64,000 nt of DNA from Metabacillus bambusae (GTDB lineage: Bacteria > Bacillota > Bacilli > Bacillales > Bacillaceae), in assembly GCF_017497975.1 (NCBI RefSeq), contig NZ_JAGDEL010000004.1, forward strand, positions 307,720 to 371,719, in the 5' to 3' direction. Under the pieces are notes generated by a model. That model saw only the letters and a list, made by a program, of their open reading frames with translations. It did not search any database and was not told the origin of the DNA. Shown in pieces: positions 8,877-18,724 of this stretch. Position numbers and translations under genes: made by a program. Positions within the stretch are counted from its first letter, which is position 1. Every line of letters begins with the position of its first letter.

Positions 8877-10637
8877 ATGCTTAAAGAAGCCATTTACCAT
8901 CGACCAAAAAATCAGTTTGCCTATGCAAGTAATGACGATACGATACATATCCAAATACGGACAAAACGTAATGACATAAATAGTATGTTTCTTTATTATG
9001 GTGATCCTTTTGAATTTGAAAACAATAATTGGAGACATTCCTCTGTTCAAATGCAGAAAAGTGGATGTGACGAGTTATTTGATTATTGGGTTGTTGAAGT
9101 CATTCCACCACAGCGACGGATGCGATATGCGTTCCATTTGAAAAATAATGAACAAGAGATTTTTTACACAGAAAGGGGATTTAGTGATACTGTTCACGAT
9201 GATTTTTCAGCTTATTTTTGCTTCCCTTTTCACCACCCATCTGATCGCTTTACTGCGCCAAGCTGGGTTAAGGACACTGTCTGGTATCAAATATTCCCTG
9301 ACCGTTTTGCAAATGGGAATTCTGAAAATGATCCAATCGGAACTCTTTCTTGGAATAGTACCGAACCAACAGCTACTACGATCTTTGGCGGTGACTTTGA
9401 AGGTGTCATCCAATATCTCGATTATTTAGTTGATTTAGGAATTAGCGGAATTTACTTTACCCCTATTTTCAAAGCTCGTTCAAATCATAAATATGATTCG
9501 ATCGATTATATGGAAATAGATCCTCAATTTGGTGATAAACAAACCTTTAAACGATTAGTTTCTGAATGTCACAAGCATGGAATAAAGGTGATGCTCGATG
9601 CAGTATTTAATCACTGTGGTGAGGGGTTTCCCCCTTTCCAGGATGTATTAAAAAATGGAGAAAGCTCTGCCTATAAGGATTGGTTTCATCTTTCTTCAAA
9701 TCAACCGAATCATGAATCACCGCAATATCATACATTTGCATTTGAAAAATCGATGCCGAAGTTAAACACACAAAACCCAGAATTAAAAAAGTACTTACTT
9801 GAGGTAGGCCAATATTGGGTAAGAGAATTTCAAATTGATGGCTGGAGACTGGATGTTGCAAACGAAATTGATCATCAATTTTGGCGAGAATTTAGACAGG
9901 CTGTGAAAAACGTTAATAAGGATGTGTACCTTGTTGGAGAAGTATGGCATGATGCTATGCCATGGCTTCAGGGTGACCAATTCGATGCTGTAATGAATTA
10001 TCCTTTAGCAAATCACCTGCTTCGCTTTTTTGCTTATGATGCGATCGGTGCTGAACAATTTAGTCTTGATCTGCAAGCCTATTTACATCAATATCCAAAA
10101 ACCGTTCAGGAGGCGGCTTTTAATCTAGTTGGGAGTCATGATACACCTCGCCTTTTAAACCTTGCACGTATGAATAAACAAAAAGTAAAGCTACTAACCG
10201 CTTTTCAGCTTAGCTTTACAGGTTCACCCTCAATTTATTATGGTGATGAAGTTGGACTTACAGGTGAGCAAGATCCCGGATGTAGAAAGTGTATGGTATG
10301 GAAAAAGGAAGAGCAGGATCATGATATGCTAGAATTTTTTAAAAAACTACTAAATTTACGAAAAAGCTATCCAATTCTAGCAAACGAAGGCACCTTTAAA
10401 GTTTTGGAAGCTAGTAATGAACAAAATTATTTATGTTATAGCAAAGAAAATGACAAACAGCTTTTCCTTGCTGTCATGAATAATCATCCTGCTAAACAAA
10501 CTCTTCCATTGCCACTAGATTTACACGATCAAACCATACTCGATTTATGGAAAATGGAAGAATTCTCAGCACATACTGACCATATTTCAGTTACGCTTGA
10601 ACCATATGATTTTACGTTTTTACTAATAAATAAGTAG
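8877..10637 (+). CDS. neopullulanase / cyclomaltodextrinase (CBM34-GH13)
   Basis: An intracellular enzyme (no signal peptide) of the neopullulanase/maltogenic amylase subfamily that hydrolyses cyclodextrins and maltodextrins. An N-terminal CBM34-like domain (~1-120) precedes the GH13 barrel. Catalytic motifs are intact: DAVFNH, GWRLDVAN (nucleophile Asp), LVGEVW (acid/base Glu) and VGSHDTPR (Asp). The start is ATG 8877, 5 bases after GAAGGAGG; an in-frame ATG at 8856 lies before that ribosome site. About 586 residues is the usual family length. It diverges from the degenerate amylase and converges with an AraC regulator. Confidence 0.92.
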   Translation: MLKEAIYHRPKNQFAYASNDDTIHIQIRTKRNDINSMFLYYGDPFEFENNNWRHSSVQMQKSGCDELFDYWVVEVIPPQRRMRYAFHLKNNEQEIFYTERGFSDTVHDDFSAYFCFPFHHPSDRFTAPSWVKDTVWYQIFPDRFANGNSENDPIGTLSWNSTEPTATTIFGGDFEGVIQYLDYLVDLGISGIYFTPIFKARSNHKYDSIDYMEIDPQFGDKQTFKRLVSECHKHGIKVMLDAVFNHCGEGFPPFQDVLKNGESSAYKDWFHLSSNQPNHESPQYHTFAFEKSMPKLNTQNPELKKYLLEVGQYWVREFQIDGWRLDVANEIDHQFWREFRQAVKNVNKDVYLVGEVWHDAMPWLQGDQFDAVMNYPLANHLLRFFAYDAIGAEQFSLDLQAYLHQYPKTVQEAAFNLVGSHDTPRLLNLARMNKQKVKLLTAFQLSFTGSPSIYYGDEVGLTGEQDPGCRKCMVWKKEEQDHDMLEFFKKLLNLRKSYPILANEGTFKVLEASNEQNYLCYSKENDKQLFLAVMNNHPAKQTLPLPLDLHDQTILDLWKMEEFSAHTDHISVTLEPYDFTFLLINK

Positions 10638-10640
10638 TCT

Positions 10641-11513
10641 TTAGCCTCTTCTTTCTCGTCGATGGATCACTTTTCTATACTCGAGGGGGCTTAAGCCCTC
10701 TAATCTTTTAAAAAGTTTTGAGAAATAAGTTGAATCTAAAATTCCAATCTCTTGGGAGATGCTGGCAACTTTGTCATCTGTTGTTGCCAACTTCTTTTTC
10801 GCTTCATTCATTCGATACTGGTTTAAATACATATTTGGTGTAACACCAATAACTTTTTGCATACAGCGTGTAATATAATCTGGGTGAAAGTGAAGGTATT
10901 TTGCAATATCCTCCATTTTCACTTCTTCTTTAAAATGTTCCTGTATATATTTTACTGTTTCCTCAACAACTCGTTCAGCAGCAGTTGGAATTTTACATGC
11001 TTCTTTTTGCAGATGGAGAAGAAATTCTTGAAAATACAGTTGTTGTCTCAGCTGATAATCTGGTGTTTGATGATTCATACTCATTAAGTTTTCAAAGATA
11101 TTTTCTACGAACTTCACATTCTCAATCTCTCCAAAACATGGCAGACAAAATCGATAGCTTGATGGGGTGACAAGATCGCCCTCCGATTCTTGAATATCAG
11201 ACCAATTCTCAATACCTTTATCAACAAGATCATAATTTGAAGGCATTAAAAAATGAAGCCAATAGTATTCCGTTTTTACTTGGCTGCCTTTATGACCAAA
11301 GTGTTCAAATCCTGGAACTAATATAATGTATTGTCCCGCGCCTACTGTATATGGAATATCATCCTCTGTCATATACAATTCACCTGATTTAACGTAGATC
11401 AAATCAAACACTGTAAATACTCTTCTAAAGTGTTTCGTTCCTTTTTCAAATATTGCATAACCCCCTGTAATTAAGGTAGGAAATGGGGGAATCTTAAATT
11501 CAATATAGGACAT
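10641..11513 (-). CDS. AraC-family transcriptional regulator
   Basis: A 290-residue regulator with an N-terminal cupin-like effector domain (~15-100) and a C-terminal double HTH (~190-285), including MEDIAKYLHFHPDYITRCMQKVIGVTP and the family end motif F..L.G.SPLEYRK. It is convergent with the neopullulanase gene, with 3 bases between stops. Context suggests a sugar effector and control of the GH13 genes, which is inference. Confidence 0.88.
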   Translation of the reverse strand: MSYIEFKIPPFPTLITGGYAIFEKGTKHFRRVFTVFDLIYVKSGELYMTEDDIPYTVGAGQYIILVPGFEHFGHKGSQVKTEYYWLHFLMPSNYDLVDKGIENWSDIQESEGDLVTPSSYRFCLPCFGEIENVKFVENIFENLMSMNHQTPDYQLRQQLYFQEFLLHLQKEACKIPTAAERVVEETVKYIQEHFKEEVKMEDIAKYLHFHPDYITRCMQKVIGVTPNMYLNQYRMNEAKKKLATTDDKVASISQEIGILDSTYFSKLFKRLEGLSPLEYRKVIHRRERRG

Positions 11514-11634
11514 TGGCGATCTTCCTTATAGTCGTATTTCTCCAAAAATTATCGTATTACTCTCTTTCTATTATACAACAACGTCTGTAAACTAAGTAAG
11601 GATTATAAACGTATAATTGAAGGAGTTGAGAAAT

Positions 11635-12993
11635 ATGTCATTAACAAGACAAGATCGTAAAATGACATTATTTGCTCTAACATGGCCAATTTTCATTGAA
11701 GTAATGCTCCATATGTTAATGGGGAGTGCCGATACACTTATGCTTAGCCAATATTCGGATAATGCAGTGGCTGCTGTTGGTGTATCAAATCAAATTTTAT
11801 TTCTAATTATTGTCATGTTTGGGTTTATCGCAACAGGAACAACAATACTTGTTGCCAGATATTTAGGTGCGAATAATTACAAGGATGCAAAAGAGATATC
11901 ATCTGTATCACTATCTGCAAACCTTTTAATAAGTATTCTTATAAGTGCAGTCATTGTCATTGCAAGTGAGGATATCCTTTTACTGATGAATCTACCAAGA
12001 GAACTCTTACCTGAGGCAACTATTTATTTGCAACTTGTAGGTGGCTTTTCATTTATTCAAGCATTAATTATGACTGCAAGTGCTATTCTTAAAAGCTATG
12101 GTTATACCAGAGATACAATGTACATCACGATCGGTATGAATATTATTCATATCATTGGAAATTACTTGTTTATTTTTGGACCGTTTGGCTTACCTGTGCT
12201 TGGAGTGCCAGGTGTTGCCATATCTACGGTTATATCACGATTGATTGGATTACTTGTAATATTATATATTTTAAAACAACGTGTTCACTTTACAATCAAC
12301 CTTAAAGAGCTGTTTAAGCTACCAACACACCATATAAAGAATCTGTTGCATATTGGTGTACCTACTGCAGGTGAACAACTTTCATATAACACATCACAAA
12401 TGGTTATTACATTCTTTATTACAATGATAGGAACCGAGGCATTAACAACTAAAATATATACACAAAATCTAATGATGTTCATGATGTTGTTCAGTTTAGC
12501 AGTAAGTCAAGGAACGCAAATATTAATAGGCTATTTAATAGGAGCAAAGGATTATGATGCAGCTTATAAACGAGGTTTAAAAAGTCTATATGCAGGTATT
12601 TTCATTTCAACTCTTATGGCAATCATCTTCAGTTTATTTTCTGATAGCCTACTTGGAATTTTCACTTCTAATGAAAGTATTTTAGAAATCGGTGGGACCC
12701 TTGTTCTTCTAACCATTTTACTCGAACCCGGAAGGGCATTTAATATGGTTCTTATAGGTTCACTTCGGGCTGCAGGAGATATTCGTTTCCCAACTTATAT
12801 GGGGATTCTCTCACAATGGGGGGTGAGTGTTCCGATCGCCTATATATTAGGCATTCATTTTAATTTAGGTCTTGTTGGTGTTTGGATGGCGTTTATAGCA
12901 GATGAATGGATTAGAGGGATCATTATGCTGTATCGTTGGAAATCACGTACATGGATGACAAAGAGGTTCGCAGAACGGCCTGCTGCATCCTAA
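11635..12993 (+). CDS. MATE-family multidrug/Na+ antiporter
   Basis: A 452-residue, 12-helix MATE transporter made of two six-helix halves. Early residues LTWPIFIEVMLHMLMGSADTLML match the family's first-helix pattern, and the second half has the repeat-related SQGTQILIGYLIGAKDYDAA. The ATG at 11635 is 9 bases after AAGGAG; the frame is also open from a TTG that overlaps the ribosome site and is unlikely to be used. Substrate cannot be read from the sequence. Confidence 0.92.
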   Translation: MSLTRQDRKMTLFALTWPIFIEVMLHMLMGSADTLMLSQYSDNAVAAVGVSNQILFLIIVMFGFIATGTTILVARYLGANNYKDAKEISSVSLSANLLISILISAVIVIASEDILLLMNLPRELLPEATIYLQLVGGFSFIQALIMTASAILKSYGYTRDTMYITIGMNIIHIIGNYLFIFGPFGLPVLGVPGVAISTVISRLIGLLVILYILKQRVHFTINLKELFKLPTHHIKNLLHIGVPTAGEQLSYNTSQMVITFFITMIGTEALTTKIYTQNLMMFMMLFSLAVSQGTQILIGYLIGAKDYDAAYKRGLKSLYAGIFISTLMAIIFSLFSDSLLGIFTSNESILEIGGTLVLLTILLEPGRAFNMVLIGSLRAAGDIRFPTYMGILSQWGVSVPIAYILGIHFNLGLVGVWMAFIADEWIRGIIMLYRWKSRTWMTKRFAERPAAS

Positions 12994-13147
12994 TCAGATT
13001 TCAGTAGTCTGAGGCCAGTCTCTGGTTGAAAATGGTGAATGCCAATTTATCTATAATAATTCCTAATAAAATAGGATAATCTTTAGAAATTCAATAGCCT
13101 TCTAGATCAGAAGAAAAGAACATCCTGGACAAATCTACAAAATTTTA

Positions 13148-13169
13148 GGGACTGCATAAATGCAGTCCC
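13148..13169 (-). terminator. intrinsic terminator downstream of asnO
   Basis: A perfect 9-bp stem, GGGACTGCA with its complement, and a 4-base loop lie 12 bases beyond the asnO stop. It could also end the convergent MATE transcript. Confidence 0.7.
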
Positions 13170-13180
13170 TTCGTTTATTC

Positions 13181-15031
13181 TTATCGTTCATCAATATCTA
13201 TCGAATAATTTTCAAACCATACATGAATCTGAGCTAAGTGCGCCAAAAGCTGCGGTCCAGACATTAATTGACCATACCAAGGCACCTGAAACGCTCTACC
13301 TTCAGACTCAATAATGTCAGTTAATGCTTGTTTATTTAAGAGTACATGTAATATAGAGTCTTTATTGTTAACTAATGATTGAAGCCAATTTTTCACCAAT
13401 CTGGTATACTCTGGATTATGCGTTTTTGGATATGGACTTTTCTTACGATACAGAACTTCATCTGGAAGTAATCCCTCTAATGCTTTACGTAAAATGCCCT
13501 TTTCACGGTCTCTGTGCATTTTCACATCCCAAGGGATATTCCATACGTATTCCACGAGACGATGATCAGCAAATGGTACACGAACCTCTAAGCTTGCGCC
13601 CATGCTCATACGATCTTTCCGATCTAATAAGTTAGCCATAAACCAATGGATGTTTAAATAAAAGAGTTGTCGTCTTTGCGCCTCTATTTCTGACTCACCA
13701 TCAAGTAGTGGTGTTTCATTGACTGTTTCTTGATATCGTGCTTGCACATACTCGTTTAATTTTAATTTATCCTGCCATTCTGGCTTTAACAGCTTTATTC
13801 TTTCATCTGTTGAACGCATCCATGGAAAAGCTGTTCTTGCTAAATCATCTGGTCGATGGAACCATGGATATCCCCCAAAGATTTCATCTGCACATTCTCC
13901 TGATAATCCAACAACAAAATCCTTTTTAATCTCTCGACAAAACCAAAGCAAGGAAGAATCAACATCAGCCATACCTGGTAAATCGCGAACAGTTGTCGCC
14001 TCTATTAAGTGATCCACTAACTCCTGTTGGGTAATTACACTTCGATGGTGAACAGTATTGAACGTTTCACTCATTTTTTCAATCCAAGGTGCATCTGAAT
14101 TTGGTTGAAACTCATTTGCTTTAAAAAACTTTTCATTATCCTCATAATCAATCGAATAAGTATGAAGTCTTCCTTTACCTTCTTTTTTATAATGTTCTGC
14201 TGCAACTGCTGTTATCGCACTTGAATCTAACCCACCAGATAGAAATGTACATAAAGGCACATCAGATACAAGCTGTCTTTGTACGGCATCTGTAAATAAA
14301 TAACGAACTTTTTCAGCTGTTTCCTCTAATGTATCTACATGCTGCTTACTTTCAACATTCCAGTAACGCCACTTTTTTAGTCCATCCTTGGTATAAATGA
14401 GAGCATGCGCTGGACGTAGTTCGTCAATCCCTTTAAAGACACCAACACCAGGTGTTCTTGAAGGACCAACACCGAAAATTTCAGACAAACCTGTTTTATC
14501 TAACACTGCCGAAACAGATGGATGAGCTAATATTGCTTTTAATTCGGAACCGAAAATAAGTGAGCCATTTTCTTCTTTGTAAAATAATGGTTTTACTCCT
14601 AAACGGTCCCTTCCTATGAATAACTTCTGCTTAGCAGAATCCCAAACAGCAAAGGCAAAAATCCCATTAAGATGATGCACACACTCTTCTTCCCACTCAA
14701 TGTAGGATTGCAGCAATACTTCTGTATCTGAATGACCTTTAAACGTGTACCCCTTCGCTAAAAGGACCTTTCGGATATCCTCTGTGTTATATAGTTCACC
14801 GTTATAACAAATTGTATATGAATTCCCCTCTTTCGTACGAGTCATCGGTTGGATTCCACATTCCGGATCAACTACAATTAAACGTTTATGACCGAATAAC
14901 ACGCAATTTTCTCCCCATATGTTCGTATCATCTGGGCCCCTTTTTGCTAACGTTTCTGTCATTTTCATCACTGTATCCTGTGCAGTGCCTATATTCTCTT
15001 TAAAATTAATCCACCCTGTAATCCCACACAT
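13181..15031 (-). CDS. asnO: glutamine-hydrolysing asparagine synthetase, AsnO type
   Basis: Makes asparagine from aspartate, ATP and glutamine. Cys2 (MCGITGW) is the glutaminase nucleophile after Met removal, and RGPDD follows in the Ntn domain. The synthetase domain carries the pyrophosphate loop SGGLDSS (~264-270). At 616 residues it matches the long Bacillus AsnO (YisO) form rather than the E. coli-type enzyme. Position next to a yisN-like gene agrees with the B. subtilis order. In B. subtilis AsnO is linked to sporulation. A leader of GGGAGATG precedes the ATG. Confidence 0.93.
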   Translation of the reverse strand: MCGITGWINFKENIGTAQDTVMKMTETLAKRGPDDTNIWGENCVLFGHKRLIVVDPECGIQPMTRTKEGNSYTICYNGELYNTEDIRKVLLAKGYTFKGHSDTEVLLQSYIEWEEECVHHLNGIFAFAVWDSAKQKLFIGRDRLGVKPLFYKEENGSLIFGSELKAILAHPSVSAVLDKTGLSEIFGVGPSRTPGVGVFKGIDELRPAHALIYTKDGLKKWRYWNVESKQHVDTLEETAEKVRYLFTDAVQRQLVSDVPLCTFLSGGLDSSAITAVAAEHYKKEGKGRLHTYSIDYEDNEKFFKANEFQPNSDAPWIEKMSETFNTVHHRSVITQQELVDHLIEATTVRDLPGMADVDSSLLWFCREIKKDFVVGLSGECADEIFGGYPWFHRPDDLARTAFPWMRSTDERIKLLKPEWQDKLKLNEYVQARYQETVNETPLLDGESEIEAQRRQLFYLNIHWFMANLLDRKDRMSMGASLEVRVPFADHRLVEYVWNIPWDVKMHRDREKGILRKALEGLLPDEVLYRKKSPYPKTHNPEYTRLVKNWLQSLVNNKDSILHVLLNKQALTDIIESEGRAFQVPWYGQLMSGPQLLAHLAQIHVWFENYSIDIDER

Positions 15032-15063
15032 TGAAGCATCATCTCCCTAGTGTAATTTAACTT

Positions 15064-15293
15064 AAGCTAAGGCTGTTTTCGTAAACTTTGTTGCTAATTA
15101 CCAAGTAATGCGGTGTGGTTAATTGCAGCGAGAGATGCTCGCTTTCCGCGGGGCGGGCGGTGAGCCTCCACGGCGTAAACGCCTGTATGAGTCTCACATG
15201 TCCCGCTACTCCCGCAGGAGTCTCACAATCTCCAATCAACCAAATAGTTTTTGTTTTAAAAGCAACAATCTCTCAGAAAAGAGCCTAAGCTAA
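15064..15293. repeat. MITE-like GC-rich repeat between asnO and yisN
   Basis: A ~230-bp element has imperfect terminal inverted repeats: the left end AGCTAAGGCTGTTTT pairs with the right end, whose complement reads AGCTTAGGCTCTTTT. The GC-rich core (15130-15225) contains CTTTCCGCGGGGCGGGC, GGCGTAAACGCC and CTCCCGCAGGAG, and is strikingly richer in GC than its surroundings. Similar intergenic elements are widespread in Bacillaceae genomes. It carries no gene. The rest of 15294-15456 shows only AT-rich sequence. Confidence 0.7.
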
Positions 15294-15469
15294 ATACATC
15301 ACGTCCTATTACCTATCGCAGATTTTATTGTATGCCCAACAAAATAAATTGTTGATTTGTCCTAAGAAAATTTGATCATGCATAAACATTGCCAATTTTG
15401 TCTAAAACGAAGAATAAACCACTTAAAAACTCTTGTTACATGTTTCACAATCACTGGAGGGTAAAATGA

Positions 15470-16030
15470 ATGTGTCCTTATAAACGAACAGATCTGTTGT
15501 TAAATCAAAAACGTTCGTACTTAATTGGTTTGATTGAAGTAACGAACGATCAATATGTTATATATGATGATATGAATGATGAACTTCATTTATTAGAAGA
15601 GATTCGAGATTATGATTTTGAAATTCTTAGTCCACATGGGTGGAAACCTGGAAAATGGATGGGATTGGGTAAGGTGAAAACAGAGCTTGGTTTATTTTCA
15701 CTAAATTCAGGGGAAACCATACGGATTAGAAAAAGGCTTCCTGTTGCACTAGATGAAATGTTAAAGGAATTACGTGACGAGACATTTATCCAGTTTATAA
15801 AATATCTTAACTCCTTATCATTTTCACCATATGATTGTGTTTATTCCTACAATCAACATCTATTTTTTGAAAACAAGGTTCATAAAAAAGGCGTATCCTT
15901 CTATCAATTTGATAATGAAGATTGTATTTGTGCGGTTCAACATCACTTTGAGCGGGGGGTTCACTCCTCAGATCGAATAGAATTTACTACTAGTTTAGGT
16001 GATAGAAGCCTTATTATGTCTAAATATTAA
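15470..16030 (+). CDS. yisN: DUF2777-like protein, probable YisN homologue
   Basis: A 186-residue soluble protein without recognisable catalytic motifs. It starts with a charged segment (NQKRSYLIGLIEVTNDQYVIYDD) and has several Cys and His residues near the C-terminus (DCICAVQHHFERGVH). The ATG is 8 bases after TGGAGGG. I assign it to DUF2777/YisN partly by resemblance and mainly by position between yisL and asnO, as in B. subtilis. Function unknown. Confidence 0.6.
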   Translation: MCPYKRTDLLLNQKRSYLIGLIEVTNDQYVIYDDMNDELHLLEEIRDYDFEILSPHGWKPGKWMGLGKVKTELGLFSLNSGETIRIRKRLPVALDEMLKELRDETFIQFIKYLNSLSFSPYDCVYSYNQHLFFENKVHKKGVSFYQFDNEDCICAVQHHFERGVHSSDRIEFTTSLGDRSLIMSKY

Positions 16031-16095
16031 CTGAGGACGTCATTTATAACTTGAGGTATAAAGCTTGAAACCATTGGTAGGTTTTCAAGCTTACT

Positions 16096-17976
16096 TTATT
16101 TTAAATTATTTTTTAAAAACGCTTCAGCTACATTCACATCCATAGGTTTACAAAAGTAATACCCTTGTCCAATATGACATTTTTTTTCTTTAAGAATCAT
16201 TAATTGTTCCTTACATTCAATTCCTTCAGCTATTAATTGTAAGTTCAAATTATTGCCCATATCAATAATTGGCTGCACAATATTTTTCTCATTTGAGTGA
16301 AGATCATCTACAAATGATTTATCAATCTTCAAATAATCAATTGGAAGGTCCTTCAGCACACTTAAAGAAGAATATCCCGTTCCAAAATCATCAATCGAAA
16401 TCTTAACGCCAATTTCTTTTAATTTTTTTAACAAAAATAAAGATTCATTAATGTTCATAAACACACTTTCTGTTATCTCTAAATTTAAATACTTAGGGTC
16501 GAGTTTGTTATCAGTTAATATTTTTTCTAAATGTTTAATAAAATCCTTATGAAGAAATTGAATAGGAGAAATATTTACACCCATGGTTAAATCCGTTAGT
16601 CCCTTTTCATGCCATAATGTTAACTGACGACATGCTGTATCCAACACCCAATAACCAATTTGAGCAATAAGTCCATTTTCCTCAGCTACCGGAATAAATA
16701 ATGCTGGAGACAGTAAACCTTTTTTAGGGTGATTCCATCTGATCAAGCTTTCAACACCAATGACAGAACCCGTTTCGAGATTAAGCTGAGGTTGATATTG
16801 TAGAATGAATTCATTTTTCTCCAATGCTTTTCTAAGCCCATTTTCTAAAATAAAATGATTATTTAGATCATCACGTAATAGTTGTGAGAATACTTTATAT
16901 TTATTTTTCCCGGTCTTTTTAGCAAAGTACATAGCTGTATCTGCATTTTCAATCAATGTATCAACATCATCTCCATCATCCGGATAACAAGTAATGCCAA
17001 TGCTAGGCGTTGTGTAAACCTCGTTTTGATCAATATGAATTGGATTTTTAAACATTTCGATAATCTGCTGAGCAAATATTGGTGACTGATCTTTTTTCAT
17101 ATGAGGCATGACAATGACAAACTCATCGCCACCAAAACGGGCTACAAGTGCATCCTTATGAACAGAAGCTGATAATCTAATTGCAACTTCTTTGAGCATC
17201 TTATCTCCACTGCTATGTCCCATTGCATCATTTACGATCTTAAACCGATCCATATCAATAAACATCACAATAAACGGATAAACCTCTTCCATTTGATTTC
17301 CAATTGCTTTTTCCATATAAGCGTAAAGCTTATTTCGATTTGGCAAACCAGTTAATTCATCGTAAAAAGCTAGATAATTTATTTTTTCAATCGCTTTTTC
17401 TCTTTCCGTTACATCTCTGACTAATATATGATTTGCAGTTTTTCCTTGATAGGTTGTTATAAAGCCCAAGGATTCACAAATAATCTCTTCTCCATTAAGA
17501 CATTTATACGTAATAACAATAGGACTTGATTTTCCACGTGTATTTGTTTCTTCTATTCTTAAAGTAGCTTTCTCTTTCTCATTCGTTGGAATAAAATCAA
17601 ATACAGACTTACCTATTATTTGTTTTCTATCACATGCTTTAAGTAGATTTACACCTGCTTGATTAATATAAACAATTTCTCCGTCGATATGGATAAGATT
17701 TGTTTCAAGGGAATTTTCAATAAGTTGTTGATAAAGTTCTTTTTTTTCGGTGACGATTTCAAAATTTCTTTGAATTAATTTATACAGTAAAAGTGCGTTA
17801 ATGAAAACAAAAATCCAACCCTTTAGGATATTTACCCAAGTCAAGGTTATGTAGCTATTAATAAGAATGTCAGAAGCAAGTATCCAAATAATACTAATTA
17901 AAAGATAAATTAGTGAAATCCTAATACCTACTCTTTTGCTTGTAGTAATGTCTCTCAATATCAAATGAATCGCCAC
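16096..17976 (-). CDS. membrane PAS-GGDEF-EAL cyclic-di-GMP enzyme
   Basis: A 626-residue bifunctional c-di-GMP protein. Two N-terminal membrane helices (~18-38 and ~48-66) precede a PAS domain (~78-190), a GGDEF domain with an intact RFGGDEF site (diguanylate cyclase) and an EAL domain (~375-620). The EAL signature reads ESL (GVESLIRW). Other phosphodiesterase residues are present: LEITES, DDFGTGYSS, LKIDKSF, AEGIE and GQGYYF. Both activities are possible. The GTG at 17976 has AGGAAAG very close upstream, so the precise start is uncertain. It is monocistronic. Confidence 0.9.
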   Translation of the reverse strand: MAIHLILRDITTSKRVGIRISLIYLLISIIWILASDILINSYITLTWVNILKGWIFVFINALLLYKLIQRNFEIVTEKKELYQQLIENSLETNLIHIDGEIVYINQAGVNLLKACDRKQIIGKSVFDFIPTNEKEKATLRIEETNTRGKSSPIVITYKCLNGEEIICESLGFITTYQGKTANHILVRDVTEREKAIEKINYLAFYDELTGLPNRNKLYAYMEKAIGNQMEEVYPFIVMFIDMDRFKIVNDAMGHSSGDKMLKEVAIRLSASVHKDALVARFGGDEFVIVMPHMKKDQSPIFAQQIIEMFKNPIHIDQNEVYTTPSIGITCYPDDGDDVDTLIENADTAMYFAKKTGKNKYKVFSQLLRDDLNNHFILENGLRKALEKNEFILQYQPQLNLETGSVIGVESLIRWNHPKKGLLSPALFIPVAEENGLIAQIGYWVLDTACRQLTLWHEKGLTDLTMGVNISPIQFLHKDFIKHLEKILTDNKLDPKYLNLEITESVFMNINESLFLLKKLKEIGVKISIDDFGTGYSSLSVLKDLPIDYLKIDKSFVDDLHSNEKNIVQPIIDMGNNLNLQLIAEGIECKEQLMILKEKKCHIGQGYYFCKPMDVNVAEAFLKNNLK

Positions 17977-18067
17977 TCTTTCCTAACACATAGTCCTACT
18001 AAACATTATGTTAAACTAGTTTCACCGAATTTAGTATAAATATGTTAGATTCAACTCTAAAAGTTAG

Positions 18068-18114
18068 AAAACGAAAACCTTCGCCAAACAATAAATGCGA
18101 AAGTCTTCGTTTTT
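18068..18114. terminator. hairpin upstream of the GGDEF/EAL gene
   Basis: A 17-bp stem (15 pairs, AAAACGAA side 18068-18084, complement 18097-18113) ends in TTTTTC on the plus strand and TTTT on the minus strand. It can block read-through in either direction. Confidence 0.55.
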
Positions 18115-18148
18115 CTTATATCATCTTGCTGATTTAATTTTGTCGCAG

Positions 18149-18317
18149 AACAAAAGCGCAAGCGCCTTGATCAGCCTAAGGCAAATAAGATGATTTAGAA
18201 TAGAAGGCGTTCTTTGCCTTCAATTCTAAATTAGCTTATGACCTCGAGGGGCTAGGCGCTGGAGCTGGATGTCGTGCACTTACCCACAGTTCAAGAATTT
18301 TATAATTTCCTAAACGA
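18149..18317. repeat. interspersed structured repeat, copy 1
   Basis: A ~169-bp element beginning ACAAAAGCGCAAGCGCC and passing through GGGGCTAGGCGCTGGAGCT, ending in a TACCCACAGT...AATTTTATAATTTCCTA arm. Internally ATTTAGAATAGAAGGC (18193-18208), loop GTTCTTT, then the complementary arm with one mismatch. Other copies lie at 19767, 35933, 42114, 52992, 55887 and 62041. This copy fills most of the yisL-GGDEF gap. Confidence 0.8.
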
Positions 18318-18320
18318 CAC

Positions 18321-18348
18321 AAAAAAAGCGCTCGCTCTAATAACGAGC
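18321..18348 (-). terminator. intrinsic terminator of yisL
   Basis: GCTCG pairs with CGAGC around a 9-base loop, followed on the minus strand by a run of seven T residues. Confidence 0.65.
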
Positions 18349-18364
18349 AAACACTTCATTTTAC

Positions 18365-18724
18365 CTAGCGAAATAGCCAGAAACCCATTGGCAGTCGGAG
18401 TCCTAATAAGATTGTTAATATAAGGACAACAATGAATATGATCCAAAACACTTTTGTTGGTTGGCCTTTTTTTAACTTTCCTAAGACCATTTCCATCATT
18501 CCAATTGTCAAAATACCTAAAATAATCTTTCCAATATACTCTCCGCTAAATTTATAAATATCTGAAGCAATGATAATACCTGTTACAATAATTAAAACAT
18601 AGAATAGTCGTAATACCATGTGAACAATTTTAAAAGGTTTTTCTTTTCCTGATTTAAATAGTGAGTTAGCTACGAAGAAAAGAATGATCGCTACTAGCCA
18701 TGTCGTAATATGTGCATGTGTCAT
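18365..18724 (-). CDS. yisL: YisL family (UPF0344) small membrane protein
   Basis: A 119-residue protein with four hydrophobic helices and the family start MTHAHITTW. The ATG at 18724 is preceded by AAGGAGG; an upstream in-frame ATG at 18778 lacks a ribosome site and adds 18 unrelated residues. Length and sequence match the Bacillus YisL/UPF0344 family, of unknown function. In B. subtilis I recall yisL next to yisK; here about 13 kb separates them. Confidence 0.85.
   Translation of the reverse strand: MTHAHITTWLVAIILFFVANSLFKSGKEKPFKIVHMVLRLFYVLIIVTGIIIASDIYKFSGEYIGKIILGILTIGMMEMVLGKLKKGQPTKVFWIIFIVVLILTILLGLRLPMGFWLFR

Noticed and set aside
16747..16800. ESL instead of EAL taken as a dead phosphodiesterase
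   Set aside because: The essential Glu is kept and all other catalytic motifs are present, so activity cannot be excluded.
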